Shown: piece after piece, positions 50,734 to 59,427 of the stretch
Numbering within the stretch: the stretch's first letter is position 1
Layout of the letters: the number at the start of each line of letters is the position of its first letter
Notes under the pieces: model-generated
Database searches by the model: none
What the model was told of the DNA's origin: nothing
Seen by the model: only the letters and a program-made list of their open reading frames with translations
Assembly (NCBI GenBank): GCA_052148715.1
Contig: JBKQHQ010000144.1
Span: 14,271 to 78,270, forward strand
DNA length: 64,000 nucleotides
Origin: JBKQHQ01 sp052148715
GTDB lineage: Bacteria; Pseudomonadota; Alphaproteobacteria; Rhizobiales; Xanthobacteraceae
Direction: 5' to 3'
Translations under genes and position numbers: made by a program

Positions 50734-53554
50734 GATCAGCCTGTCGTGAACTTGCCCTAAGACGGGCACGGCGGTCGGCTCCCTCCCCCGCAAGCGTGGG
50801 TGGGGACGGTGCTGCCGCTAGCAGTGCGGCGCGCAGCCGGTCGGGCGTCGCCGGCACGCGGCGGACGCGCACGCCGGTGGCGTCGTGAATTGCATTGAGG
50901 ATGGCGGGCGCGGTCGGGATCAAGGCCTGCTCGCCGATGCCTTTCGCGCCGAACGGCCCGATCGAGGCCGCCTCCTCGATCAGGATCGACTCGACCGGCG
51001 GCATGTCGCCGACCGACGGGATCAGATAGTCGTGCAAATTCTCGCCGCGGCCGGGATGAAACTCTTCCATCAGCGCCAGGCCGAGCCCCTGCGCGGCGCC
51101 GCCTTCGATCTGACCTTCGATGAGCGTCGGATTGATCGCTCGGCCGACATCGTGCGCGGCGGTTATCTTCAGCGCCTGCACGGTGCCGAGCTCGATGTCG
51201 ACCTCGACTTCCACCATGTGCGCGCCGAAACCATAGACCGCATAGGGACTACCCTGCCCATCGGCGTCGAGCGCGCTGGTCGGCGGATCGAAGGTCGCTT
51301 CGCCGCTCAACAGATAGCCCCGCGCGTCGCGCGGCAGGTCGGCGAGGGCGAGCGTGCGCACGCGCTCGCCATCCTCGATGCTCACAATGCCATCGCTGAA
51401 GCGGAGGACGGCATTCTCGCCGGCATTCGCCAGCCGCAGGATGGCTTGACGCAGCGCGCGGCCGGCGAGTTCGGCGGCCTTGCCGGTGATGAAAGTCTGG
51501 CGCGACGCGGATGTCTTTCCGCAATCCGCCGTCAGATCGGTATCAGCGGAGACGAGATCGACGCGCGCGATCGGCGCGCCGACGGCGTCGGCGCAGATCT
51601 GCGCAATGACTGTGTTCGAGCCCTGGCCGATATCGACGGCGCCCTGGTGCAGCGACAGGCGGCCGTCGCGCTTGAGCCCGACCAAAATGGTCGAGGGGTT
51701 GGGCAGCGAGGTGTTACCGCAGCCGTACCACATGCCGGCGACGCCAGTGCCGCGCCGCTTGGGCCCGGTCGCGGCGGCATTGAAGCGGGCGACGTCGGCG
51801 CGGGCGCGCTGCCAGTGCGGACGCAAGGCTTCGAGGCAAGCGCGGAAGCCGATGCCGTCGCGCAGCACCTGTCCGGTCACCGTCGGCTGGCCGGCCGTGA
51901 GCGCGTTGGCGATACGGAACTCCAGGCGATCGAGCCCGAGCATGTCGGCCAGCTGGTCATAGAGCTGTTCCTGCGCGATCGCCGCTTGCGGCACGCCGAA
52001 GCCGCGAAACGCGCCGGCCGGCACGAGATGCGTATGCACGGCCCGCGTCAGCGCGCGGTAATGCGGCACGTAATAGGGCCCAGACGCATGCACCGGCACG
52101 CGGTTCGCGACCGTCGGCCCCCACGACGCATAGGCGCCGGTGTTGAAGTCGGCGGAGAAGTCGAGCGCCACGATCTTGCCGTCGCACGCGGCGCCGGCGC
52201 GCGCGCGGATACGTGCAGGGTGGCGCTTGGTCGTCGTCATCATCGACTCGGGCCGCGTGTAGACCATGCGCACCGGCCGTTTCAGGTGCCAGGCAGCGAG
52301 CGCGATGAAGGGCTGCACCGAGAGGTCGAGCTTGGCGCCGAAGCCGCCGCCGACCGCGGTCGGGATGATGCGCACCGCATCGGGCGCAATGCCAAGGATC
52401 TTTGCGACATCGTCGCGATCCATGTAGGGCGATTGGGTGCAGGCCTGGACTTCGATGCGGTCGCCGACGCGCCGTGCAAAACCTGCTTCCGGCTCAATAT
52501 AGGCGTGCTCGACGAACCCCGTCTCGAGCTCGGTTTCCGCGAGCACGTCGGCCTTGTCGAGCGCTGCGTCCACGTCGCCGCGCACGACGCGGCCGCGTAC
52601 GAGCACATTGCCGTCGCGCGTGTCGTGAATGCGCGCCGCGTCGGCGGCGAGTGCGGCATCGATGCCCGTCAGCGCCGGCAGCTCCTGCCAGATGACCGGG
52701 AAATCGCCGAGGTCGAGCGCCTCGATGGCCGCGGCCTCTCCGACGACGGCGGCGACCGCCTCGCCACGGAACCGCGCCTCGCGCACCGCAAAGACCGGCT
52801 GGTCGGCGAACGGCGGAATGACCCCGTAGCGGTTCTCGCCTGGAACATCGCGCGCGGTGAAAACGCGCAGGATGCCCGGATGCGCCGCGACGAAGGCCGC
52901 AACGTCGCCGAAAGTGAAAGCCGCGCGGTGATGCGGGCTGCGGACGGCGCGCACGACCAGCGCATCGGCCGGCGTCTCGTCGGCGCCAAAAATTTCCGAA
53001 CCATCCACCTTGCGCCGGCCATCGAGGCGGGCGATGCGCGAGCCGACCGCATGCCCGGCCTCGGGTGCCGCCTCGCACGCCGGCGGCGCGCGGGCATCGA
53101 GCACGGCGGTGATGATCTTACGATAGCCGGTGCAGCGGCACAGCACGCCGCCGATGGCGTCCTGCACCTGCGCTTCCGATGGCTGCCCGTTGCGTTCGAG
53201 CAATGCGGCGGCTGCCATCAGCATGCCGGGCGTGCAGATGCCGCATTGGGCGGCGCCCTGGCGCAGGAACGATGCCATGAGCTGCGCGGCAACTGGCGAG
53301 GCCGCGGTGAGACCCTCGATCGTCACGACCGCGTGGCCTTGCGCCTGCCCAAGCGCCATGAGGCAGCCGCAAACCGGCGCGCCGTCGAGCAGCACCGTGC
53401 AGGCGCCGCAATCGCCCGCATCGCAGCCGACCTTGGTGCCGGTGAGCCCGAGATGATCACGCAGTGCGGCGGACAGGCGAAGGCTTGGCTTGGCCGACAG
53501 CTGAACCGCACGGCCGTTGAGTGAGAATGCAGTTATTGGCCAGGCGTCGAGCAT
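50726..53554 (-). CDS. Molybdenum hydroxylase, fused 2Fe-2S and molybdopterin subunits
   Basis: A 942-residue protein of the xanthine dehydrogenase family. Residues about 1-155 carry two 2Fe-2S motifs: CDAGDCGACTVLLDG and QCGICTPGM...GGVLCRCTGYRK. Residues about 180-925 form the molybdopterin-binding part (VGGGFGAKLDLSVQPF, AFRGFGVPQAAIAQEQ), with the catalytic glutamate in GAKGIGEQALIPTAP. It would hydroxylate a ring carbon next to nitrogen, as nicotinate dehydrogenase does. ATG 53554 is 2 bases after the FAD-subunit stop. A short repeat-like tail ends it. The FeS and Mo parts are usually separate chains. Confidence 0.85.
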   Translation of the reverse strand: MLDAWPITAFSLNGRAVQLSAKPSLRLSAALRDHLGLTGTKVGCDAGDCGACTVLLDGAPVCGCLMALGQAQGHAVVTIEGLTAASPVAAQLMASFLRQGAAQCGICTPGMLMAAAALLERNGQPSEAQVQDAIGGVLCRCTGYRKIITAVLDARAPPACEAAPEAGHAVGSRIARLDGRRKVDGSEIFGADETPADALVVRAVRSPHHRAAFTFGDVAAFVAAHPGILRVFTARDVPGENRYGVIPPFADQPVFAVREARFRGEAVAAVVGEAAAIEALDLGDFPVIWQELPALTGIDAALAADAARIHDTRDGNVLVRGRVVRGDVDAALDKADVLAETELETGFVEHAYIEPEAGFARRVGDRIEVQACTQSPYMDRDDVAKILGIAPDAVRIIPTAVGGGFGAKLDLSVQPFIALAAWHLKRPVRMVYTRPESMMTTTKRHPARIRARAGAACDGKIVALDFSADFNTGAYASWGPTVANRVPVHASGPYYVPHYRALTRAVHTHLVPAGAFRGFGVPQAAIAQEQLYDQLADMLGLDRLEFRIANALTAGQPTVTGQVLRDGIGFRACLEALRPHWQRARADVARFNAAATGPKRRGTGVAGMWYGCGNTSLPNPSTILVGLKRDGRLSLHQGAVDIGQGSNTVIAQICADAVGAPIARVDLVSADTDLTADCGKTSASRQTFITGKAAELAGRALRQAILRLANAGENAVLRFSDGIVSIEDGERVRTLALADLPRDARGYLLSGEATFDPPTSALDADGQGSPYAVYGFGAHMVEVEVDIELGTVQALKITAAHDVGRAINPTLIEGQIEGGAAQGLGLALMEEFHPGRGENLHDYLIPSVGDMPPVESILIEEAASIGPFGAKGIGEQALIPTAPAILNAIHDATGVRVRRVPATPDRLRAALLAAAPSPPTLAGEGADRRARLRASSRQADHG

Positions 53555-53556
53555 GG

Positions 53557-54384
53557 TCAGGCGTCCGCGCAAGCGTCGAGCGCGCGGCGCACCAATGTCA
53601 GCGCGGCATCGCTGCGATAGCGCGCGGTGGCGCGCACATCGTCGATCGGCGTCAGTGCGGCCAGATGCTCCGGGCGAACATGTTGTCCGAGATCGTGCAG
53701 GGGAACGCCGATCAGCTCCCGCTCGAGCGCGGTGAGCCGCTGCGCCACGACCGAGCACGAACCGACGGCGATGCGCGCCTGCGCGACGCGGCCGCTGTCG
53801 GCTTCGACGATCGCCGCGACCATGGCGATCGAGATCACCAGATAGCGCCGTGCGCCGAGCTTGAGGAATACCGAGCAGCCGCGATCGATGGCGCGCGGCA
53901 CGATCACCGCCGTGAGCAGTTCGTCGTCGCGGCGCAAGGTCCGGCGATTGCCGGTGATGAACTGCGCAAGCGGAAGCTCGCGGCGGCCGGCCGTCGAGGT
54001 CAGCTCGACCGCTGCGTCAAGCGCGAGGAGCGGCGGCATGCCGTCGGCCGCCGGCGAGGCGTTGCAGAGATTGCCGCCGACCGTGCCGAGATTTTGGATC
54101 TGCACCGAGCCGACCTCGCGCGCCGCCGCCTTCAGCGCGTCGAAGCAAGGCGGCAGCGGCGCGGCAATGATCTCGCTCCAGGTCGTGCGCCCACCGATGC
54201 GGATGTGATCGGCAGTAAGCGAGATGCCGCGGATCTCGGCCAAGTCGGAGATGTCGATGACCGGATCGTCGAGCGGCCGGTCGCCGAGCGCCGGAAAGAC
54301 GTCGGTGCCGCCTGACAGAATACGCCCGCGATGCGCCTTAAGCGCCTGCACCGCTTGGTCGAGTGAACCCGGCCGGAGATACAT
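53557..54384 (-). CDS. Molybdenum hydroxylase FAD-binding subunit
   Basis: A 275-residue FAD subunit of the xanthine dehydrogenase family: MYLRPGSLDQAVQAL start, the FAD loop RILSGGTDVFPAL and the second FAD motif LGTVGGNLCNASPAADGMPPLLAL, then a CO-dehydrogenase-type C-terminal domain. It passes electrons from the FeS centres to an acceptor. First gene of the leftward operon; ATG 54384 chosen by family length. A GntR-type palindrome lies about 50 bases upstream. Confidence 0.87.
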   Translation of the reverse strand: MYLRPGSLDQAVQALKAHRGRILSGGTDVFPALGDRPLDDPVIDISDLAEIRGISLTADHIRIGGRTTWSEIIAAPLPPCFDALKAAAREVGSVQIQNLGTVGGNLCNASPAADGMPPLLALDAAVELTSTAGRRELPLAQFITGNRRTLRRDDELLTAVIVPRAIDRGCSVFLKLGARRYLVISIAMVAAIVEADSGRVAQARIAVGSCSVVAQRLTALERELIGVPLHDLGQHVRPEHLAALTPIDDVRATARYRSDAALTLVRRALDACADA

Positions 54385-54733
54385 TGGGGCCCGCTGTCGC
54401 GTCCCGGCGACGCCGTTTCGTCTCACCCTATCGTTAGTGTACAAATAATGTCGCCGAGGTCGAGCGGCTGTCAAGCCTCATGGGGCGGCGGATTGCTCAC
54501 GAAGTGAGCTCTGAATTCCTCGTATGAGGACGGCGCACATGTCAGCCACAACACGATTACGAGGTTATCGAATTGACCGTGCCGTTCGGCGGGCGATTGT
54601 CATAAGCGGGCCCTCGACTGCCGTCCGATTCCAACTTCGCCCCAATCCGCTCGCGTGGTAAATCTCTGACCGGCGGCAGGGAGCGACGGCTTTGCTGGCA
54701 GCTCAACGCATCCTATCGGTGCAGAGGGTTTCA
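54385..54733. promoter_or_regulatory. Divergent promoter region with a GntR/FadR-like palindrome
   Basis: 349 bases between the molybdenum hydroxylase operon and the Bug gene. Read on the minus strand, 54434-54445 is TTTGTACACTAA, which fits the t-n-GT-n-AC-n-a pattern of FadR-subfamily GntR operators. The AT-rich patch around it (TACAAATAATG on plus) is the best promoter candidate for the operon. No GntR gene is in the window, so the regulator would be elsewhere. Confidence 0.4.
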
Positions 54734-55699
54734 ATGGTCCGGATCGTCAGTCTTTGGGCTGCGCTTCTTGTTCTGGGTGCGGCGCCCGTTCGGGCGCAGA
54801 GCTATCCCGATAGGCCGATCCGCATCCTGGTGCCTTATGCCCCCGGCGGCATCTCCGACATCGCGGCACGCATTGTCGGCGCTAAGCTTACCGAGGCCTG
54901 GGGCCAGCAGGTGGTGGTCGAGAACAAGCCGGGCGGCAGCGGGTTCATTGCGATCATGGCGGCGGTGCGATCGATCCCGGATGGTTACACGCTGGTGATG
55001 TCGACCGGCGGCGACGTTACCGTCAATCCCGCCTTGTTCAAGGAAATACCCTATGACGTTGAGCGCGATCTGGCGCCGATCGCGGCCGTCAGCGATGCGC
55101 CATTGGTGCTCGCCGCGAACAGTGGCAGCCCTTATCGAACGGTCGCCGATGTGCTTGCGGCCGCCAAGGCCTGGCCGGGGTTAATCGACGTAGCCACCCC
55201 CGGTTACGGCAGCATCAACCACATCGTCCTGGAATGGCTTTCGCTCAATACCGGCACCAAGTTCCAGCACATTCCATACAAGGGCGGCGCGCCGGCGGCG
55301 CAGGCGCTTGTCGCCGGCGACGTCCCGCTCGGTATCCTGGCAAGCTCGTCGGTCGCTCCGCACGTGAAAGCCGGCAGCATCCGCGTGCTGGCGGCGACCA
55401 TGGCCAAGCGCTCGAAGCTTGATCCGGAATGGCCGACGTTGCAGGAGGAGGCCGTGGCCGATGTGAACGCCTCCAACTGGACCGCGCTATTTGCCCCCAA
55501 GCTGACCCCGCAGCCGATCATCGAAAAACTCAACGCCGAGGTGATGAAGATCCTTAACATGCCCGACGTGAAGGAGCGGTTTGCTGGCGGGGGCGTCGAG
55601 ACGATTCCCTCGAGCGCGGCGGAGCTCAGCGCCCGCATCAAGAGCGAGCTCGCGACCTTCCGCGTGATCATCACCAAGGCCAACATCCGTCCGGAATGA
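54734..55699 (+). CDS. Bug-family (TctC-like) periplasmic substrate-binding protein
   Basis: A 321-residue binding protein of the tripartite tricarboxylate transporter family: signal peptide RIVSLWAALLVLGAAPVRA, then YPDRPIRILVPYAPGGISDIAARIV and FQHIPYKGGAPAAQALVAGDVPLG, the two loops that hold a ligand carboxylate. No TctA/TctB membrane genes lie nearby, as is common for Bug proteins. AGAGGG lies 6 bases before ATG 54734. Ligand unknown; divergence from the N-heterocycle operon makes a related acid possible. Confidence 0.85.
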   Translation: MVRIVSLWAALLVLGAAPVRAQSYPDRPIRILVPYAPGGISDIAARIVGAKLTEAWGQQVVVENKPGGSGFIAIMAAVRSIPDGYTLVMSTGGDVTVNPALFKEIPYDVERDLAPIAAVSDAPLVLAANSGSPYRTVADVLAAAKAWPGLIDVATPGYGSINHIVLEWLSLNTGTKFQHIPYKGGAPAAQALVAGDVPLGILASSSVAPHVKAGSIRVLAATMAKRSKLDPEWPTLQEEAVADVNASNWTALFAPKLTPQPIIEKLNAEVMKILNMPDVKERFAGGGVETIPSSAAELSARIKSELATFRVIITKANIRPE

Positions 55700-55843
55700 A
55701 CGGTTGTTGTAGGGGCCCGATGCACAGCCCGCTCCAGCCGAGCCTGGCAATCATCACGGAGCGCGATGGCGGTGCGAATACCTGCCTTGCGTGGCCGTAC
55801 CTGCTGCGTAGCTTGCGGGAGCCTCTGACCGAAGCGCCTCGGT

Positions 55844-56203
55844 TCACTGGCCGCAAAATCTAGGTTGCAGGCATACAACGTGGTGCCCGCCGGCACGCAC
55901 GTGCTGGTGCCGTCGTGCGGGCCTGCCTTCGTCGTTTCGGGTGTTCCGCTTAGGTGGAGACTTTTCCTCCTCATCGCTATGCGGAGGCTTCTCTGCACTA
56001 TTGGGGCCCTTCTGTTCCGCCACGCGGACTGTTCCAGCCGCCTGCGCCAGGTCGCCGGCATCGTTTTTTGCATTGGAATGGATGTCGCCAGCATTCTTGT
56101 CGGGCGGGTTTCCGATCACGAGCGTGCGCTCTTCGGCGTACCCAGGCACGACGGCGAAGCACATCAGCATTGTGGCGCAAGCGGCATCTATCAGCAGGCG
56201 CAT
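55844..56203 (-). CDS. Possible small exported protein
   Basis: About 119 residues: a plausible signal peptide (LLIDAACATMLMCFAVVPGYAEE), then a low-complexity polar body (NPPDKNAGDIHSNAKNDAGD, EKPPHSDEEEKSPPKRNTRNDE) and a His/Arg-rich end. No domain recognised. TTGGGGACCCCC precedes the ATG. Low-complexity content and lack of relatives known to me keep confidence low. Confidence 0.35.
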   Translation of the reverse strand: MRLLIDAACATMLMCFAVVPGYAEERTLVIGNPPDKNAGDIHSNAKNDAGDLAQAAGTVRVAEQKGPNSAEKPPHSDEEEKSPPKRNTRNDEGRPARRHQHVRAGGHHVVCLQPRFCGQ

Positions 56204-56527
56204 GGGGGTCCCCAAGTCGAGCAACCGTGCCTCGACACTGTTGCACGACCCGCGCTTGGCCGGAAGCACAAACTGCTTGCTCTGCAGTAAATTGGAGCTG
56301 AACAAAAAGATGGAACTATGGTCTGGGGCCCGGCGTGACGGCTATCTTGCTCGTGACGTTTTTAGTGACTTGGCGCCTTGTCCGCGGCGACGGTTGCGCC
56401 CATAATACTGCTGCAGTGAGTGTCGGTAGCGCATCAATTCGTTCCGGCGCCTCTTGCACTCCGTCGCGGCTCACGTGGCTGCAATGCAGCATCCTTTCTC
56501 GGTCTAGGCAATGATGGAGACCGACCG
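56204..56527. other. Divergent intergenic region, no gene seen
   Basis: 324 bases between the possible small exported protein and the Cys-rich protein. CGTGACG appears twice near 56334 and 56352. No palindrome of note, no RNA gene; promoters for both flanking genes would lie here. Confidence 0.4.
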
Positions 56528-56770
56528 ATGACCAAATACCTTTGGATTTTCTGTTCCATTCTGTTCTTGTTGGCCGACGGAGCGTCCGCGCAAGTGCCCT
56601 GTCGGGCGAAGACCTGCAGCGAGGCTTACAACGCCTGCATGGGCCTACGTTGTAGGCAGACTGGGGGCCCCAATTGCACGTCGCACTGCACAATGTGGCA
56701 TGCCGAGTGTCTGCGGACGGGCGAATGGGACGGAGTAGTCTGCCGGCACACGGGACTCATCAGGAGATGA
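56528..56770 (+). CDS. Small cysteine-rich exported protein
   Basis: An 80-residue protein: signal peptide (TKYLWIFCSILFLLADGASA) and a mature part of about 58 residues with eight cysteines (PC, TC, AC, RC, NC, HC, EC, VC), enough for four disulfides. The spacing resembles other tiny exported Cys-rich proteins of Rhizobiales, of unknown role. Ribosome site is weak (GGAGACCGACCG). Not linked to any neighbour. Confidence 0.55.
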   Translation: MTKYLWIFCSILFLLADGASAQVPCRAKTCSEAYNACMGLRCRQTGGPNCTSHCTMWHAECLRTGEWDGVVCRHTGLIRR

Positions 56771-56885
56771 ATGAAAGTCCCACGCGAGATTGCGGGCGAG
56801 CGGCCGCCAATGCGCGGCGCATGGGGTTTCCTCCAGGAGCCGCGAGAAGAGGGACCGCCCAGCGGTGGTCTCTCTGAAACCAAGT

Positions 56886-56911
56886 GTTGACCGGGCAGGC
56901 GCCGGGTCAAC
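56886..56911 (-). terminator. Terminator-like hairpin after the chloroperoxidase-like gene
   Basis: GTTGACC (56886-56892) pairs with GGTCAAC (56905-56911), with a G/C-rich inner part. On the minus strand it begins 2 bases after the stop codon of the hydrolase gene and is followed by ACTTGGTTTC, a poor T-tract. Confidence 0.45.
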
Positions 56912-56912
56912 G

Positions 56913-57737
56913 TCATCCCTTCAGGAAGGCCAGCAGGTCGGCGTTGATCGTGGCCGCTTGCGTGGTCGGCATGCCGTGCGGGAAGTTCTTATAGGTCAAC
57001 AACGTCCCGTTCTTGAGCAGCTTTGCCGACAATGGTCCGGCATCGGCGTAGGGAACGATCTGATCGTCCTCGCTATGCATCACCAGAACCGGCACGTTGA
57101 TCTTCTTGAGGTCATCGGTGAAATCGGTCTGTGAGAAGGCGACGATGCCGTCGTAATGCGCCTTGGCACCGCCCATCATGCCCTGGCGCCACCAGTTCTC
57201 GATGACGGCCTCCGAGGCTTTTGCGCCCGGCCGGTTGTAGCCATAGAAGGGGCCCGCCGCGAGGTCGCGATAGAATTGCGAGCGACTGGCCGCGAGTTGC
57301 GCCTGAAGTCCGTCGAATACTTCCTTCGGAAGGCCGCCTGGATTGGCCGCCGTCTTCACCATCAGCGGCGGCACCGCGCTGATCAGGGCAGCCTTCACCA
57401 CACGGCTCTCGCCGTGCCGTGCCAGATAGTGCACGACCTCGCCGCCGCCGGTGGAATGGCCGACGTGAATGGCGTTCTTCAGGTCGAGATGCGCGGTCAG
57501 CGCCGCCAAGTCGTCGGCATAGTGATCCATGTCATGGCCGTCGCCCGTCTGGCTGGATCGGCCGTGGCCGCGGCGGTCATGGGCGATGACGCGATAGCCG
57601 TGATTGAGGAAGAACAACATCTGCGTGTCCCAGTCATCGGCCGACAGCGGCCAACCGTGGCTGAACACGATGGGCTGACCCTTGCCCCAGTCCTTGTAGT
57701 AAATCTCGGTGCCGTCTTTGGTCTGTATGACACCCAT
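56913..57737 (-). CDS. Alpha/beta hydrolase, non-heme chloroperoxidase/arylesterase type
   Basis: A 274-residue alpha/beta hydrolase. The nucleophile elbow is VGHSTGGGEV with catalytic serine, the acid is in MHSEDDQIVPY and the histidine in FPHGMPTTQA. Sequence start GVIQTKDGTEIYYKDWGKGQP and AHDRRGHGRSSQ are typical of the cofactor-free haloperoxidase/arylesterase group; haloperoxidation is usually a side activity of an esterase. Single gene. Confidence 0.85.
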   Translation of the reverse strand: MGVIQTKDGTEIYYKDWGKGQPIVFSHGWPLSADDWDTQMLFFLNHGYRVIAHDRRGHGRSSQTGDGHDMDHYADDLAALTAHLDLKNAIHVGHSTGGGEVVHYLARHGESRVVKAALISAVPPLMVKTAANPGGLPKEVFDGLQAQLAASRSQFYRDLAAGPFYGYNRPGAKASEAVIENWWRQGMMGGAKAHYDGIVAFSQTDFTDDLKKINVPVLVMHSEDDQIVPYADAGPLSAKLLKNGTLLTYKNFPHGMPTTQAATINADLLAFLKG

Positions 57738-58282
57738 GTGGTTGGCTCCTGAGTTGCTGCTCTGCGGAACGCGGCGATGTCTTGGCCACGGCTGTCGTCG
57801 GCGAAAGAGCGCTGGCGCCGGCCAACGCCGCCGCTTGTATCAGCAAATCGCGGTGAGATGTAGCCGGTGAATGGCGGCGCAGCGGTGCGAACCGAAATGC
57901 GTGACGGATGACCTCACCCTCGAGGGGCAGCTTGCATCTCCGCGTTCGGGGATGGCGCCGGACGGGCGGCCCATTTCCTTGAGTGCCGATTCTTTATATG
58001 GCATATGGCGACTTAAGAATTTCGGCGCGCCGAGTATCTACGCGTCTGGTACCGCTTGCTGCGCTGCCGGCACCGAGGCACATACGGTGCTCGTGGCCAA
58101 CCTGGCCGCCCCCTACCAAGACGGACGGCAAGGCGGTGGGCTGGATGCTGGCGCCGGATTCCTCCCGAATGACGCCAGGTCGGCAACCGGCCGCAGGCGC
58201 ACGCCTTGAACGGACGTCCTCCGACAAAGATGAAGACCGGTCGTCATAGGTTCGATTTGGCCCCTGAAAGAGAAGGCGCCTG
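57738..58282. other. Intergenic region of 545 bases, no supported gene
   Basis: Between the divergent hydrolase and glycosyltransferase genes. An AT-rich patch at 57990-58020 (TTCTTTATATGGCATATGGCG) may hold a promoter. Several open frames cross the region on both strands but have Arg/Ala/Gly-biased composition and no domain, so none is called. Confidence 0.45.
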
Positions 58283-59332
58283 ATGCGCATTCTCATCGCC
58301 ACCGATGCTTGGGCGCCCCAGGTGAATGGGGTGGTGAGGACGCTGATGATGCTCGCCAACGCGGCCGAGCCGCTCGGCGTCAAGATCATATTCCTTACAC
58401 CGGAAAATTTTCTCTGCTTCCCCTTGCTGGTTTTTCACGATATCCGGCTGGCGTTGGCGAGCACGCGCAGGGCTTCGCGGTTCATCGCCCAGGCCGCCCC
58501 TGACGCCATCCATGTTGCCACCGAAGGGCCGATCGGGCACGCGGTTCGGCACTATTGTCTAAAACGAGGGCTGCCGTTCACGACGAGTTTCCATACTCGT
58601 TTTCCGGATTACGTCACGGCGCGGCTGCCCATTCCGGAGTCCTGGGTGTGGGCGTTGCTGCGAAGGTTTCATCGACCGAGCGTAAACGTTATGGCGGCGA
58701 CCCCGGGGCTCGTCAGCGAGCTGTCGTCGCGCGGCTTTTCCAATGTCACGCTGTGGCCGCGCGGGGTGGATACGAACCTGTTTGCGCCGCGGCGGCGGGC
58801 GCCTCTCGACCTCCCGCGGCCGATCTTTCTCACGGTCGGAAGGCTCGCGGTGGAGAAGAATATCGAGGCCTTTCTGTCCCTCGATTTGCCGGGCAGCAAG
58901 CTCGTCGTCGGCGACGGCCCCCTGCGAGCGGAGCTTGCCGCCCGTTTCCCGCAAGCCGTGTTCTTGGGGATGAAGCACGGCGAGGAGCTGGCGTCGATCT
59001 ACGCGGCGTCCGATGTGTTCGTGTTCCCGAGCCGAACCGACACCTTCGGTCTCGTGCTGCTTGAAGCGCTCGCCAGCGGCGTCCCGATCGCCGCCTACCC
59101 GGTGTCGGGGCCGCGCGACGTCATCGGCAGTGCCACCAATGTGGGCGTTCTTGATTGGGATCTGCGGTCGGCCTGCTTGCAGGCCCTGACCATGTCGCCG
59201 GATGCGTGCCGCGCCTTCGCGTTAGGCATGACCTGGGAGGCAAGTGCGCGCGCCTTCATCGACCATGCAATGGAGAGGAGCGCGTACGAGATCAATACGG
59301 CCAAGGTAGCGCGGGCTTCCCTGGCTGATTAG
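58283..59332 (+). CDS. GT4-family glycosyltransferase
   Basis: A 349-residue GT-B fold enzyme. The N-terminal start RILIATDAWAPQVNGVVRTL and HTRFPDYV are typical of GT4 mannosyl/glucosyl-diacylglycerol transferases (MgtA-like). The C-terminal donor site has VGRLAVEKNIEAFLSL and the EX7E motif in SRTDTFGLVLLEALASGVPI. It probably glycosylates a lipid or polysaccharide at the inner membrane face. GAGAAGGCGCCTG precedes the ATG. Single gene. Confidence 0.85.
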   Translation: MRILIATDAWAPQVNGVVRTLMMLANAAEPLGVKIIFLTPENFLCFPLLVFHDIRLALASTRRASRFIAQAAPDAIHVATEGPIGHAVRHYCLKRGLPFTTSFHTRFPDYVTARLPIPESWVWALLRRFHRPSVNVMAATPGLVSELSSRGFSNVTLWPRGVDTNLFAPRRRAPLDLPRPIFLTVGRLAVEKNIEAFLSLDLPGSKLVVGDGPLRAELAARFPQAVFLGMKHGEELASIYAASDVFVFPSRTDTFGLVLLEALASGVPIAAYPVSGPRDVIGSATNVGVLDWDLRSACLQALTMSPDACRAFALGMTWEASARAFIDHAMERSAYEINTAKVARASLAD

Positions 59333-59358
59333 GAATGGCCGGAGGCGAAGCTGACCTT

Positions 59359-59378
59359 TCGGCGCTTCGCAGCGCCGA
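59359..59378. terminator. Hairpin between convergent genes
   Basis: TCGGCGCT TCGC AGCGCCGA: a perfect 8-bp stem with a 4-base loop, between the ends of the GT4 and SDR genes. There is no T-tract on either side, so termination is only inferred. Confidence 0.4.
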
Positions 59379-59427
59379 GCGGACTGGTGGTGGTCGTCAT
59401 ATCGATGAATCCGTCGCGGATTCTCTT

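Noticed and set aside
50885..53524. An 879-codon open frame on the plus strand opposite the molybdenum hydroxylase gene
   Set aside because: The product is an Arg/Asp/Gly/His-rich chain with no domain; the minus strand holds a full set of FeS and Mo motifs. It is a shadow of high GC content.
57871..58249. Overlapping small frames in the 57.7-58.3 kb gap
   Set aside because: Biased composition, no initiation signal, no family; left as non-coding.
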